From: Deltaproteobacteria bacterium
GTDB lineage: Bacteria; Lernaellota; Lernaellaia; JACKCT01
DNA length: 64,000 bases
NCBI GenBank assembly: GCA_020633895.1
Contig: JACKCT010000001.1
Span: 496,001-560,000, forward strand
Reading direction: 5' to 3'
Translations under genes and position numbers: made by a program
Shown here: in pieces, positions 16,629 through 26,244 of the stretch
How the letters are laid out: each line of letters begins with the position of its first letter
Numbering within the stretch: the first letter of the stretch is position 1
Notes under the pieces: generated by a model
What the model was told of the DNA's origin: nothing
The model's database searches: none
Seen by the model: only the letters and a program-made list of their open reading frames with translations

Positions 16629-17773
16629 CGCAAAAGACCGCCCTGATCGTGACCGACGTGACCGCTCCGGGCGGCGTGGACACGTACATCGTCGCGCTGC
16701 ACGACGCGGCGTATCGCGACGGTTGGGATGTGCATGTGCTGATGGACAAAGGCGAGGGATCCGACCGCCTTTTTCGGACGCTGCATCGCCGGGGAGCACG
16801 GATCACCCGCGCGGGTCTATACCACCGGACGCACGACGAAACGGCGCGGGCGGCGGCGACGGACGCCGTGCTGCATGACATTGCCCCGACCGTCGTCCAT
16901 GCCGTTTGTCCGGCGCCCTGGAACACGGTGGTGCCTCGCGAGCGTGCGTTGGAGGCCGGAGCGAGGCTGATCTTCACGGAGCAGTATGTCGCGGAGGGAT
17001 TCACCTTTGAGCCTTCCTTGAAGGAACGCATCGACGAGCTTTACCGCCGCGCCGATCGCGCCATCGCTGTGAGCAAAAACAACCAACGTCTCCTCGCCGA
17101 TATGTACGGCTTCCCGTCCGACAAATTGGTGCTCATCCCCAACGCCGTGCCCACCGAGGGGCCGCCCGCCAAATCGGTCATGGAGAAAGCCCGCGTCCTG
17201 GCCGATCTGGGATTGCCCGAACGCCCGCACCAAGCCGTGTGCGTCGCGCGCCTGGACGACCAGAAGGGCATCGATGTGCTGGTGCAGGCGGCGGCTCGGC
17301 TGCCGGTGGAACTGCGTCGCGGGTTGTGCATATCCGTTTTCGGCGACGGACCGAATCGCGAGGCCCTTTTCCAGATGGGCATGCGCGCCGGTGTGGGCGA
17401 TGTGATGTACTACTGGGGTTGGCGCGAGAACGCCGCCGAGATGATCGACGCGTTCGACCTGTTCATCCTGCCCAGCCGCTCCGAAGGCCAGCCCTTCGCC
17501 TTGCTCGAAGCCCTGGCGCGAGGCATTCCCACCATCGCGACGCGCGTCTCCGGCATCCCGGAAGTGCTCATGGACGGCCAAGGCGGCGATCTGGTCCCCC
17601 CCGACGACCCGGCCGCCCTCGCCATCGCCATCGAAGCCTATCTGCGCGATCCAAGCATCCTGACGCAAAAATCCCGCGTCGGCCGCGCCCATGTGCGGAC
17701 GTATCACGACCTGACAACGAATATGGCGACGACGATGAAGTTGTGGCGGGGTGGGGTAGTCGGCACGGACTGA
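16625..17773 (+). CDS. Glycosyltransferase family 4 (GT-B)
   Basis: Encodes 382 residues from ATG 16625, overlapping the previous stop (ATGA). The N-terminal Rossmann half has VTAPGGVDTYIVALHDAAYR. The donor-binding half has VCVARLDDQKGIDVLVQAAA, VFGDGPNREAL and the ESR-type motif SRSEGQPFALLEALARGIP (E-x7-E family pattern). FTEQYVAEGFTFEPSL and AIAVSKNNQRLLADMYG are common in this family. Donor and acceptor unknown. It is the last plus-strand gene before the long convergent minus-strand operon. The 215-bp gap after it holds a short GGATAC/GTATCC hairpin at about 17950-17965 and nothing else I recognise. Confidence 0.88.
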   Translation: MTQKTALIVTDVTAPGGVDTYIVALHDAAYRDGWDVHVLMDKGEGSDRLFRTLHRRGARITRAGLYHRTHDETARAAATDAVLHDIAPTVVHAVCPAPWNTVVPRERALEAGARLIFTEQYVAEGFTFEPSLKERIDELYRRADRAIAVSKNNQRLLADMYGFPSDKLVLIPNAVPTEGPPAKSVMEKARVLADLGLPERPHQAVCVARLDDQKGIDVLVQAAARLPVELRRGLCISVFGDGPNREALFQMGMRAGVGDVMYYWGWRENAAEMIDAFDLFILPSRSEGQPFALLEALARGIPTIATRVSGIPEVLMDGQGGDLVPPDDPAALAIAIEAYLRDPSILTQKSRVGRAHVRTYHDLTTNMATTMKLWRGGVVGTD

Positions 17774-17988
17774 CGGATCGCAAGCGATCCTGCATGCCGG
17801 CGTGTGAGTCGGACGGGGCACGGGAAAGCGATGCGTTGAATTGACTTGTACCGTTACGAGCAAGGCTCGGCAGGGCTTAGCGCGATTCTGAATTCGGCTG
17901 GAGCGAAGCGACGAACGGCACGGGTCTTTCAACGACGCGTCAGCGTGCAGGATACCTTGGTATCCGTTAGTCCGTCGGGACTACCCGA

Positions 17989-18978
17989 CTAGCAGCCCGC
18001 CGTGTTTTCACAGCGTTTGCAGAGGAAATCGTCGGGCGACTCGACTTGGCCCGTGACCATGCCGACGAGATTGCTGTAGGGGTCGGATTGGAAATATTCG
18101 ACGAGGCTCATGTCGGCCAGGGACGGCAGTGCCGTTTCGCCATGGTAATCCATGCAGCACATGCGGATGCGGCCGTCGTAGAGGATGTGGATCCACTGGT
18201 CGACGCGCCAGCAGTGGAAGGGGTTGGCCGGGCCGATTTCCCGCACGCGCCCGATTTTGTTGAGATGGGCGTTGCGCTCGGTGCGTCGGATGGTCCCGGC
18301 CCGGTCGTGAAAAAGGAACGCGTCCACGTCAACGGTCGCCGGGTCGATGCCTTCGCGCTCGAGAACCCGCTCCCAATAGGCGCGATAGTCGGCCTTGCCG
18401 AAGTAGGTGATGTTGCCTTTCAGTGACGTTCCCGCGCCCCGTAGTTTCAAATTCAACCGCCCGCCTGATCGCTTGAACAACCGCACCAGATTCGCCGTCG
18501 CCCGCTCGTAGTCGAGCTTCATGATGAATTCCATCGACGTTGAGTCGATGCCGTGGTGAGAGAGCCAGATCTCGTGGCGACGGCCGTCGAACGCGGCCAG
18601 GAGTTTGTCGATCACCTTGTCGGTCAGGGCCGCGCCGTTGGTGGAAATCTCGACGAGGGTGCCGGGGAAGGCGTCGTAGATGCGTTCGATGCGCTCGAAG
18701 ATTTTCGGGTCGATCAACGGCTCCTGCATCAAATAGGGGCAGACCTTGCCGTCGTTGATCGTCGCGCCGAAGGGCGCCAGGTCGTCGAGGATCTTCTCGA
18801 ACAGCGCGTCGCTCATCCGCCCGGGATTCTGCGCGTGCCAGCTTTCCGAATACGGGCAAAACACGCAGTCCGCGTTGCAGCGGGAGTGCGTTTGGATCTG
18901 GACGTAACGGATCTTCGGCACACCCGGCGGCAAAGGGGCGAGCACATCATCGTGGATTTTTTCGGGAATCGCGGCCAT
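17989..18978 (-). CDS. Radical SAM protein with SPASM-like C-terminus
   Basis: Encodes 329 residues. The 4Fe-4S motif is CNADCVFC (Cys34, 38, 41) within IQTHSRCNADCVFCPYSE. STNGAALTDKVIDKLL and the later strand pattern fit the radical SAM barrel. The C-terminus has three more Cys (FLCKRCENTAGC; 320, 323, 329), plus CCMDYH and FHCWRVDQW, consistent with an auxiliary cluster as in SPASM/twitch proteins. It is the last gene of the minus-strand glycan operon, so a role in sugar or peptide modification of the product is plausible but unproven. ATG 18978 has SD GGCGAGG. The gap to the preceding gene is 66 bases. Confidence 0.85.
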   Translation of the reverse strand: MAAIPEKIHDDVLAPLPPGVPKIRYVQIQTHSRCNADCVFCPYSESWHAQNPGRMSDALFEKILDDLAPFGATINDGKVCPYLMQEPLIDPKIFERIERIYDAFPGTLVEISTNGAALTDKVIDKLLAAFDGRRHEIWLSHHGIDSTSMEFIMKLDYERATANLVRLFKRSGGRLNLKLRGAGTSLKGNITYFGKADYRAYWERVLEREGIDPATVDVDAFLFHDRAGTIRRTERNAHLNKIGRVREIGPANPFHCWRVDQWIHILYDGRIRMCCMDYHGETALPSLADMSLVEYFQSDPYSNLVGMVTGQVESPDDFLCKRCENTAGC

Positions 18979-19044
18979 GAAACCTCGCCTTATCGTCAAC
19001 GTGTCATCGTCATCGGCGGCGAAGTTCTTGACGATCCGCGAACG

Positions 19045-20682
19045 TCAGACGGCGTCGGCGACGGGCAGGGAGTCGGCCTCGCGAGGGGCGAGGATGGGGC
19101 GGTTGTTGAGCAAGCCGTCGACGATGAGATCCAGCTCCGGGATGCGCCCTTCGGCCAATTCATCCAGCGACGAGATGCACAGCCGTGAGATTTCGAAGGG
19201 GCGGCTGGTCTCGAAGAACCGCAGTTGGAGGTGCGTTCGGTTGAGGAAGAAATAGAGATAGCGTCGCGCGATTTCGATTTCGTGTTTCGTCGGCGCCGAG
19301 AGGTCGGCGGGGGACTCGACCCAGCGCAGATATTCGTCCACGGACGCGGGATGCCGTCCAAAGCCGCGATTCGCGAAGTGAGCGTCCCCGGCGATGATCG
19401 CCGGCACGCCGTGCAGAAGCGCTTCCAGGCCGATCTTCGAGGTGTAGGCGACCACGGCGTCGGACATTCGCAATAGTTCGTAGGAGCTGACGCGGTCGTC
19501 GTTGCGGACGATGCGCACGTTCGCGGGCAGCGGGTCGAATTTCGAGGCCAGGTGCCCGGCGACGCTCTCCCGCGAACGGTTGCCTTCCATGACCATGTCC
19601 TCGGCCGGGTGGGGGCGAATGACGACTTGCACATCGGTGCCGGCCAGGTGCGCGACCGTTTGCTCGACCCACTCCATCATCGAAAAGAACACCGTTCGCC
19701 GGTCCACGGCGGCGCCGTCCCAAGACACATTGCTGAATAGCGTGACGACCGGTCGCGCCGGGTGCAGGTGGAGCATTTCGCGAATCGCGGCCGGATCGTC
19801 GACCGGATTCGGGTTGTAAAACGAGTCGCGATACTGCTCGCGAATCCACGCATCCAGGCGCGCGTTTTCCGCGTCCGACAGCGGCTCGTCGCGCCAAGCG
19901 TTCCACCCATCCGCGAAACGCAGCCGCGAAACGCGGTAGCGATTGTCGAAGCTCCAATACCCGCCGCTGCCGCAATAGCCGGGCAGAAAGCCCGATTCGT
20001 AACTGGCCACGCGCACGCCTCGGCGTTCGGCGACGGCGTAGAGCAGGTTGTACCAGAAGAAGTCGCCGTTCGGCGCGACGATCAGATCGTACGACGTCTC
20101 GTTGAGCAACGCTTCGTACGCGTCGATCAACGTGATTGCCGAGGCCAGATACTTGCGCCAGGTTTCGGTGGCGAAGTCGTCGTCGGCGATGGCGTCGCGG
20201 CACAAGTGGCGCGAGACGGAGACCTCGCACAATCTTCCGACGGGCAGGCCTCGGTGAGAAAAGTCGAAACACTCGCGGGTCGAAAGATGGCGCAAACTTT
20301 CGTGCGTCGCCTGCACCTGGCCGGGTCGGCGAAAGTCCTTGATCGAACGCACGGGAAAATCCAACGCTCCGGCAAGGCGCTGCGTTGTCGAGGCGCAGCC
20401 TTCGCAGATGAATTCGGGTTCAGGCCGGTCGATCGAACGATTGTTGCAGATCGGCAGATTGCGACAGGAAAGGAACTCGACCTCGCTTCCGTCCAGCCGC
20501 AGTCGGTGGGCAAGCATCAATTCGAACGTCAGCAGAAACGAGCCGCCGCGTAGGTTCGCGAACAGAACGCGAGGTCCGTGGCCGTGCCGAGGACGCAGTG
20601 CCGCCTTTTCGCGACACGCCCGCAACGCATCGGCGAGCGCTCCAACAGGATCGTCGCTTAAAGCGAACCCGCCGTCCGCCAT
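19045..20682 (-). CDS. Capsule-polysaccharide-synthesis-like protein
   Basis: Encodes 545 residues from ATG 20682 (upstream AGGGA). The N-terminal part, VLFANLRGGSFLLTFELMLA, with CNNRSIDRPEPEFICEGC, resembles surface-glycan synthesis proteins with a Cys-rich start. The C-terminal half has VVIRPHPAED, RIVRNDDRVSSYELLRMSDA and YTSKIGLEALLHGVPAIIAG, the pattern of Capsule_synth/GT-B-type glycosyltransferases (RPHP, then a SxxGLEAL-like block). The start overlaps the end of the upstream 1074-residue gene by 25 bases. Substrate unknown. Confidence 0.65.
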   Translation of the reverse strand: MADGGFALSDDPVGALADALRACREKAALRPRHGHGPRVLFANLRGGSFLLTFELMLAHRLRLDGSEVEFLSCRNLPICNNRSIDRPEPEFICEGCASTTQRLAGALDFPVRSIKDFRRPGQVQATHESLRHLSTRECFDFSHRGLPVGRLCEVSVSRHLCRDAIADDDFATETWRKYLASAITLIDAYEALLNETSYDLIVAPNGDFFWYNLLYAVAERRGVRVASYESGFLPGYCGSGGYWSFDNRYRVSRLRFADGWNAWRDEPLSDAENARLDAWIREQYRDSFYNPNPVDDPAAIREMLHLHPARPVVTLFSNVSWDGAAVDRRTVFFSMMEWVEQTVAHLAGTDVQVVIRPHPAEDMVMEGNRSRESVAGHLASKFDPLPANVRIVRNDDRVSSYELLRMSDAVVAYTSKIGLEALLHGVPAIIAGDAHFANRGFGRHPASVDEYLRWVESPADLSAPTKHEIEIARRYLYFFLNRTHLQLRFFETSRPFEISRLCISSLDELAEGRIPELDLIVDGLLNNRPILAPREADSLPVADAV

Positions 20683-23600
20683 GATCCCTGACCCTTTCGT
20701 AGCGCCCGTTTCGCGGGGCCGTAGTTGATTTCGAATCCGCCGCCGGCCACGTCGATGCGGATCGGCCGCTCCATCGTATAAATATCCGCGAACCATTCCG
20801 GCCCCAGCGTCGCGACCTTTTCGTCCGCCTCCACATCCACCATGTCATGCACGTCCTGCGCGGTCCAAAGACCGTCCAGCTCCCGCACCCAGACCACCGA
20901 CTCGTACGAATCCACCAGCGCCATGCGACCGTTCGGATGCACCGCGATGTCTTCAATGAAGTCGATGCGGCGGTCGGGCAGAGGGATCGTCTCCCACTTG
21001 CGGAAACCGCGCCCGAAGCGCACCGTTTGCGGTGGTTCGGCGTCGACGACGTACAATCCCTCCCGCGTCACGGCCAGCGGGGTCGAGGCGTCAAAGACGA
21101 TGCCCAGGTCGACCCATTTGCTGTTTTCCCGGTCCCACACACGTACGCGTTGTGACTCGGAATGCAGCACATAGACGCGGAAGTGCATCCAGTTGTGGAC
21201 CGAGCGGATGAAATCGCCGGCCATGTCCTCGAACGCGCACGGGTCGTCCTCGAACGCCGCTCGGGCCGTCGCCACCTCGGCCATGCGATTTTCGTAGTCC
21301 TTGAGCATGCGGAAGCTTTTCTGCGTCACGGTCCCGCGCGGCGACGATTTCATCCAGTCTGACAGGCGCTCCCACGACCGCTGGGCCGCCTCCGCGTCCC
21401 AACAACGCAGAGCGCATTCGAGAGCCAGACGCAAGGGATAGCCGGTCAGATCCCGTTCGTTGATCGCCCGATCGACAACCTGAAACGCCCGCTGGGGCCA
21501 GCCTTTTTGCAGCAGACGGATGACGTCCACGTACAGGTCGGTCTCCGGCAGCTTGTGCTGCTTCATGGCCTCGGCGGTCAGGACACGATGGCGCTCCATG
21601 TTCGGGCGGTGGTGGCGCGTATAAATGGCCATGCGTCGGTCGCGGCGGAAGGCGCTCAAGTCGGTGCGACGACGCACGCCGTCGCGACGATGACGATAGG
21701 CGAATTGGGCGCCGTCTTCTCCGGCGAGCCAGGACTGCATCAGGCTTAGGCCGTTGGAGACGCGAGTGTCATCCGGCGATTTCCACGCGGCGTCCACGGC
21801 AACGGACACGCGTGCGATCGCCTCCGCGGACAGGGCACGGGGCCAGGTCGAAGCGCCGAAGCGGTCGTGATAGGCGTCGAGCCGCGCGATCTTCACGGCC
21901 AGGACACCCGCCTGGATCGGTGTCGTCGTTACGACGCGCGCCATCATCGCTTGCAGCAGCGCGAGGTCGCGACGGCGCGGATCGTCGTATTCCGCGTCCA
22001 CGCTGGCGGCCACGGAAATGACGAGTTCGCGCAAGTGGTCGTCATCGACGGTGCATAGATATTCGTCGAGCAACAGCGCGGCGAAATATGTCAAAGCGCG
22101 CGTCAGGCCGACATCGTACGTCGCCCATTCGCGGATGATTTCCTGTTGGCGCGCGACGACCTCTCCGCGTAGTTCTTCGTCGGCGGCGTAGCGATCGAAT
22201 AGGGCGGCGAGCTGTTTTTCGTCGTCGAACAGGCATTCGTCCATTTCGAGCAGGCCGATCGACGGCGCTCGGCGAGCCAAAAAGAATCCGCCCGCCATCA
22301 AGCCGTCCACCAGGCGCGGGTGCTCGAGCTGGTATTGGTTGACGTGCAGGTTGATCGGCGTCTCGGCGAACAGACGCGCCAGTTCGGGGCCGTTGTCGAT
22401 CACTCCGCGTGCGAACTTCGACAACTTCGGATGGGCGTCCCAGCGACGGCCGTAGAGCCCGATCTTGTCGGTTTTTGCGGCCAGCGTTTCAATCGCCCGA
22501 TGGCGTGACGAGGCGCCGACGATGTTGTCGAAAACCTCGACGACCAGATTGTCGTTCACATGGGCGCCGAGCTTTCTCGCTTCGAACGCGCTCTTGATTT
22601 CGCGATAAATCGTGTCGAACGACGGCAGATCTTCGCCGCATTCCAGGCGCGCCAGCAGTTCGTCGACAAAATCCTGGAGCGCGTCGGCGATTTCCGGCTT
22701 GCCTTCCCGGTAGCGCTGCACCATCGTCACAGCGCCTTCACGGGCGTCTTTGCTGATATTGCTGACGAACGCGACGTCGTGCTCGCCGTTCCCGGCGTCG
22801 TCCGATTCGGCGTAGATCTCCGGATTGGTCAGCGGCGGTAATTCGAACAGCCGCTCCGGCGCCATTCCCACCGTTTCCAGCGATCGCGTAAACCCGACGC
22901 ACAAATCCCGTCGGCCCAACAGGCGGATCGACGGGCGCGTGTGGATCGACGGCATGTGGTCCTGGGCCCAGCAGACGAACGGCAGATTCTTCGGATAAAT
23001 CTTCGCGTACTCGCCGCGCAGATGATCGACGAAAATCAACCAATCCGGACGAAACTCGTCCAACTCCGCCAGGAGCCACGCGCCGTTGAGGCGATCAACC
23101 GGCGTCGCTTCCTCGATCACGCGCACCGTTCCGCCCATCGCCTCCAACGCCATGCGAATATCCCGCACGGAGTATTGGATGAAATACGAATGGCGGTTGG
23201 AGATGATCATCGTCTTCAGTCCGCCCGGCGTCAGGAAGCGGGACATCATCGTGCGCGCGTCCAGGGCGTCGTAGTAGGCATCGATTTCGACCTTGCGGCG
23301 GCCGGTGATATTCGTCACCTGCGTTTTCGCGCGACGCATCGATTCCAGCAGCGCCCCGGCATCGAACGCGCCCAGCGGCAGAACTCGATCCGGAAACGGC
23401 TTGGCCAGATCGCCGGTGAAGAAGGCCTCCAGGTCGTTGCCGGCCTCGGGTCCGATAAAGAAGTACAAACGCCCGGACGCAATCGCGTCGGCAAAATCGT
23501 GGGCCGCCATGTTCAAGCGGAAGACGTCCATCGTCGGCTCGACGATATACACCGGCGTTTTCGGCCCGCCGTCGACCGGCGGCTGGGCTTCGAGGCAAGC

Positions 23601-23882
23601 GAGGATCTCGTAACCGGCGCGCATGCCGAGCAGGAGAGGCGGGCTCTGCTTTCCGGCGGCGGCGACGTGGTTGGCGGCAAACGTCGCGGCAACCTGGGCG
23701 GCGTTGTCGATGGGCGAGAGCGCCGTCAGGCCCAGGGGATCCTTGCGCACGATGACCCATTCACCGGCGTTATTTTGCGTGGCCTGGTATCGCGAGTCGG
23801 GTTCGGCCGCCAGCAGTCGTTCAACGACATGCGGCTGGTGGGCGTGCAGCGCGGTGAGGTTGGATTCGAGAAAGTTGCTCAT
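20658..23882 (-). CDS. Large Maf-like/CgeB-like glycosyltransferase fusion
   Basis: Encodes 1074 residues. Residues about 1-170 resemble the N-terminal part of Maf/MptE-like (DUF115-associated) motility accessory factors: LLLGMRAGYEILACLEA, YIVEPTMDVFRLNMA. Residues about 240-640 resemble CgeB-type glycosyltransferases: WLIFVDHLRGEYAKI, LPFVCWAQDHMPSIHTR, DVAFVSNISKDAREG, TPINLHVNQYQLEHPRLVDG and GGFFLARRAP. The remaining 430 residues have helical regions and a C-terminal block (VRVWDRENSKWVDLGIVFDA, VHPNGRMALVDSY) that looks like short beta-propeller repeats. The combination is unusual. It probably glycosylates a lipid or protein acceptor. ATG 23882 has GGAG six bases upstream; the gap to the upstream GT2 gene is 11 bases. 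Confidence 0.65.
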   Translation of the reverse strand: MSNFLESNLTALHAHQPHVVERLLAAEPDSRYQATQNNAGEWVIVRKDPLGLTALSPIDNAAQVAATFAANHVAAAGKQSPPLLLGMRAGYEILACLEAQPPVDGGPKTPVYIVEPTMDVFRLNMAAHDFADAIASGRLYFFIGPEAGNDLEAFFTGDLAKPFPDRVLPLGAFDAGALLESMRRAKTQVTNITGRRKVEIDAYYDALDARTMMSRFLTPGGLKTMIISNRHSYFIQYSVRDIRMALEAMGGTVRVIEEATPVDRLNGAWLLAELDEFRPDWLIFVDHLRGEYAKIYPKNLPFVCWAQDHMPSIHTRPSIRLLGRRDLCVGFTRSLETVGMAPERLFELPPLTNPEIYAESDDAGNGEHDVAFVSNISKDAREGAVTMVQRYREGKPEIADALQDFVDELLARLECGEDLPSFDTIYREIKSAFEARKLGAHVNDNLVVEVFDNIVGASSRHRAIETLAAKTDKIGLYGRRWDAHPKLSKFARGVIDNGPELARLFAETPINLHVNQYQLEHPRLVDGLMAGGFFLARRAPSIGLLEMDECLFDDEKQLAALFDRYAADEELRGEVVARQQEIIREWATYDVGLTRALTYFAALLLDEYLCTVDDDHLRELVISVAASVDAEYDDPRRRDLALLQAMMARVVTTTPIQAGVLAVKIARLDAYHDRFGASTWPRALSAEAIARVSVAVDAAWKSPDDTRVSNGLSLMQSWLAGEDGAQFAYRHRRDGVRRRTDLSAFRRDRRMAIYTRHHRPNMERHRVLTAEAMKQHKLPETDLYVDVIRLLQKGWPQRAFQVVDRAINERDLTGYPLRLALECALRCWDAEAAQRSWERLSDWMKSSPRGTVTQKSFRMLKDYENRMAEVATARAAFEDDPCAFEDMAGDFIRSVHNWMHFRVYVLHSESQRVRVWDRENSKWVDLGIVFDASTPLAVTREGLYVVDAEPPQTVRFGRGFRKWETIPLPDRRIDFIEDIAVHPNGRMALVDSYESVVWVRELDGLWTAQDVHDMVDVEADEKVATLGPEWFADIYTMERPIRIDVAGGGFEINYGPAKRALRKGQGSWRTAGSL

Positions 23883-23893
23883 TTTCAACTCCG

Positions 23894-24916
23894 CTAACGG
23901 CGGTGCGCAACGGCGGCCGAGCGAGGCGCCGTGCGGGGGAGGCGAGAGGCCAGATTCCAAATTGTCGAAAAACCCAAGAGGGGCTGCATCCGTTCGATGA
24001 GACGCCAGGAACGCGCCCCGGCCAGATACGCGATCTCCTTGAGGCGCGCGCGGCCGATGTCCGGGCGTCCGTAGGCCAGCGCAAACTGCGCCTCGGCGAG
24101 GGCGTCTTCGATGAGCTGGTTGCGCAGGCGCGGCGTCGCGTTGTCATGACCGAGAAGGCGTCGTTCGGCGTCGAACAATCGTTGAACAGCCGCGGCGGCG
24201 TCGTATTTCGCCGCGTTAATCGTCGGGCGAGTTTGCCAGAACGCCCGCCGGACGGCGTCCGAGTTTGAATCCTGCGTCGTGTTGTGCCGCGTCGAAACGC
24301 TCGCCTCGTGACGCCGATAATGCAGCAGCACCTCGGGCACATTGGCGAAGCGCGCGCGGTCGGCGAGGCTCAGCCACAGGGCGTAGTCTTCCGCATGGGG
24401 AACGTCGGGGTAGCCGCGATCGGCAATCACCTCGCGACGCATCATGACACTGGGATGGGCGAACGGCGGATGCAGCGCCACGCGGCGCGCCAGCCATTCG
24501 GGCGAGCAGGGGACGTGCCATTTGTCGACAACATTGTCGTCCCCGTCGATGACGGCGATGAAGCTGCCGGCGATGCCGATGCCCGGTTGCTCGTCCAAAA
24601 ACGCGACCTGCCGCTCCAGGCGCGTGGGCAGGGCGATGTCGTCGGCGTCCATGCGCGCGATGTAGCGCCCTCGGGCCAGGGCGAGCCCGGCGTTGAGTGT
24701 CGCGACAAGTCCGGCGTGGGCCCGTCGAATGTAGCGGACGCGCGAGTCGTCGCCGGCACAGGCAATATCGGCCGAGGCGTCGGTGGAGCCGTCATCGACG
24801 ATCAGCAATTCGAAGTCGTCGAACGTCTGACCGAGAATGCTCGCGACGGCCGACGCCAGGTATCGCTCGCCGTTGTGCACCGGCATCAGGACGCTGACGA
24901 TGGGCGCCTTGCTCAT
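23894..24916 (-). CDS. Glycosyltransferase family 2
   Basis: Encodes 340 residues from ATG 24916, overlapping the upstream stop by four bases. The N-terminal GT-A domain has VSVLMPVHNGERYLASAVAS, LLIVDDGSTDASADIA and ARMDADDIALPTRLERQVAF (DADD as metal site). ADRGYPDVPHAEDYALWLSL carries the usual AEDY-type acceptor block. The C-terminal 80 residues are helical. Of the same type as other EPS/O-antigen GT2 enzymes; donor and acceptor unknown. Confidence 0.88.
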   Translation of the reverse strand: MSKAPIVSVLMPVHNGERYLASAVASILGQTFDDFELLIVDDGSTDASADIACAGDDSRVRYIRRAHAGLVATLNAGLALARGRYIARMDADDIALPTRLERQVAFLDEQPGIGIAGSFIAVIDGDDNVVDKWHVPCSPEWLARRVALHPPFAHPSVMMRREVIADRGYPDVPHAEDYALWLSLADRARFANVPEVLLHYRRHEASVSTRHNTTQDSNSDAVRRAFWQTRPTINAAKYDAAAAVQRLFDAERRLLGHDNATPRLRNQLIEDALAEAQFALAYGRPDIGRARLKEIAYLAGARSWRLIERMQPLLGFSTIWNLASRLPRTAPRSAAVAHRR

Positions 24917-26244
24917 GGCGTCGCCTCCGACGTCGAAGGCGAACCGGCCGCCGAGTTGGCGTGCATCGAGTGGATGAGAGCCGCCAGGGAGGGCGCCGCC
25001 GTGCGCCACGTCTGGGGATGCACCCGCGCGGTGCGTTGCGCCAGATCGGAAACGCCGCCGCATTGGTCGATCACCCGGCGGTAATATTCCAATCTCCACT
25101 GAGCCGCGCGAGCGGGGGTGTAGCGGTCGCGCACGCGCAGGTAGGTCAGCGCCGCCAGCGTATCCCGCAGGCGATGGTTGCGACGCAGCCGCAGCATGGC
25201 CTCGGCCAGGTCCGCCGGGTCGTCGGGCTCGACGAACACACCCGTCTCGCCGAGCATTTCCACCATGCCCGTGCCGTACGTGGCGATCACCGGCCGCCCG
25301 GCGCTCATCGCCTCCAGGCAGACGTTCGGAAAGTTTTCGAACAATGACGGAAAAACGCAGAAGCTGGCGCGCCGGTAGCTCTCGGCCAATTCGTGCCGGG
25401 GAATCGCGTCGAGAAAACGCACTCGCCGACGTTCGTGATCGGTGAGCAGACCCTGCAAGTAGTCGCGCATCGAGCCGCCGCCCGGCGCCGTATTCGTGTC
25501 CCGGCCGATCAGCGTAAAGACGACGTTCGCGTCCAGGGCCAACATCGCCTTGGCCGCCTGAATCAACGTGACCACGCCCTTGCGATGCTCCAGTCGGCCG
25601 ACAAACAGGATTTCGTCGCCGATCGGCGGCGTATAACCCTGGATGAAACCGTCGGCGTCGTAGGGGTGGGGCACCACCTCCACATCCCCGCGATGCACAT
25701 CGTCGGCGAGATGGTCGATCATCGCCCGCGACGGGGCGCAGACGCCGTCCGCCGCTTCAATCGGCAGGCGTTCCAAATGCTTCCAGGCGGGGGTGTCGGA
25801 ATGATTGAGGGCGGCGACGACATAGTCGGGCGTGTGCAGGTTCACGACCGTCGGCACGCGCAGCGCCGGGTCGCCCAGCGCCATCCAGCCGGTCGCCAGG
25901 CATTCCGGGATTTCAACGATGTCCAATTCGCCGCGCTGCAAAAACTCACGCAGTTGGCGGCGCATGATGGACGCCAAATGAATCCACGTGCCCGCCTCGG
26001 CGAAACGGCCGATCAGGCCCCGGGCCAGCGGCTCGGGAGGGTCGAAGGGCGCTCGATGGACATGCACGCCGCTGGCGTCGATGGTCGTGGGATCGTCCGG
26101 CCGGCGGATGGTGAAGATGTGCACCTCGTGGCCGGATTGGGCGAACGCGCGGCTGATCTGCTCGACGTACGTGCCGATGCCGCCGCCGAAAAACGGCGGA
26201 TATTCGTGCGTCACGAATCCGATACGCAGGCGCGGTCCGTTCAT
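24913..26244 (-). CDS. Glycosyltransferase family 4
   Basis: Encodes 443 residues from ATG 26244, which overlaps the previous stop by four bases. GFVTHEYPPFFGGGIGTYVE is the usual N-terminal glycine-rich loop; EILFVGRLEHRKGVVTLIQA begins the donor domain and SLFENFPNVCLEAMSAGRPV is the EX7E block. It is close in sequence to the next gene upstream (26241-27911), pointing to a duplication, but it lacks that protein's C-terminal extension. Probably cytoplasmic, acting on a membrane-linked glycan. Confidence 0.88.
   Translation of the reverse strand: MNGPRLRIGFVTHEYPPFFGGGIGTYVEQISRAFAQSGHEVHIFTIRRPDDPTTIDASGVHVHRAPFDPPEPLARGLIGRFAEAGTWIHLASIMRRQLREFLQRGELDIVEIPECLATGWMALGDPALRVPTVVNLHTPDYVVAALNHSDTPAWKHLERLPIEAADGVCAPSRAMIDHLADDVHRGDVEVVPHPYDADGFIQGYTPPIGDEILFVGRLEHRKGVVTLIQAAKAMLALDANVVFTLIGRDTNTAPGGGSMRDYLQGLLTDHERRRVRFLDAIPRHELAESYRRASFCVFPSLFENFPNVCLEAMSAGRPVIATYGTGMVEMLGETGVFVEPDDPADLAEAMLRLRRNHRLRDTLAALTYLRVRDRYTPARAAQWRLEYYRRVIDQCGGVSDLAQRTARVHPQTWRTAAPSLAALIHSMHANSAAGSPSTSEATP

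Noticed and set aside
24917-25099. Upstream extension of the GT2 protein at 23894
   Set aside because: The extension overlaps the upstream glycosyltransferase in another frame and lacks homology; MSKAPIVSVLMPVHN is the expected start.
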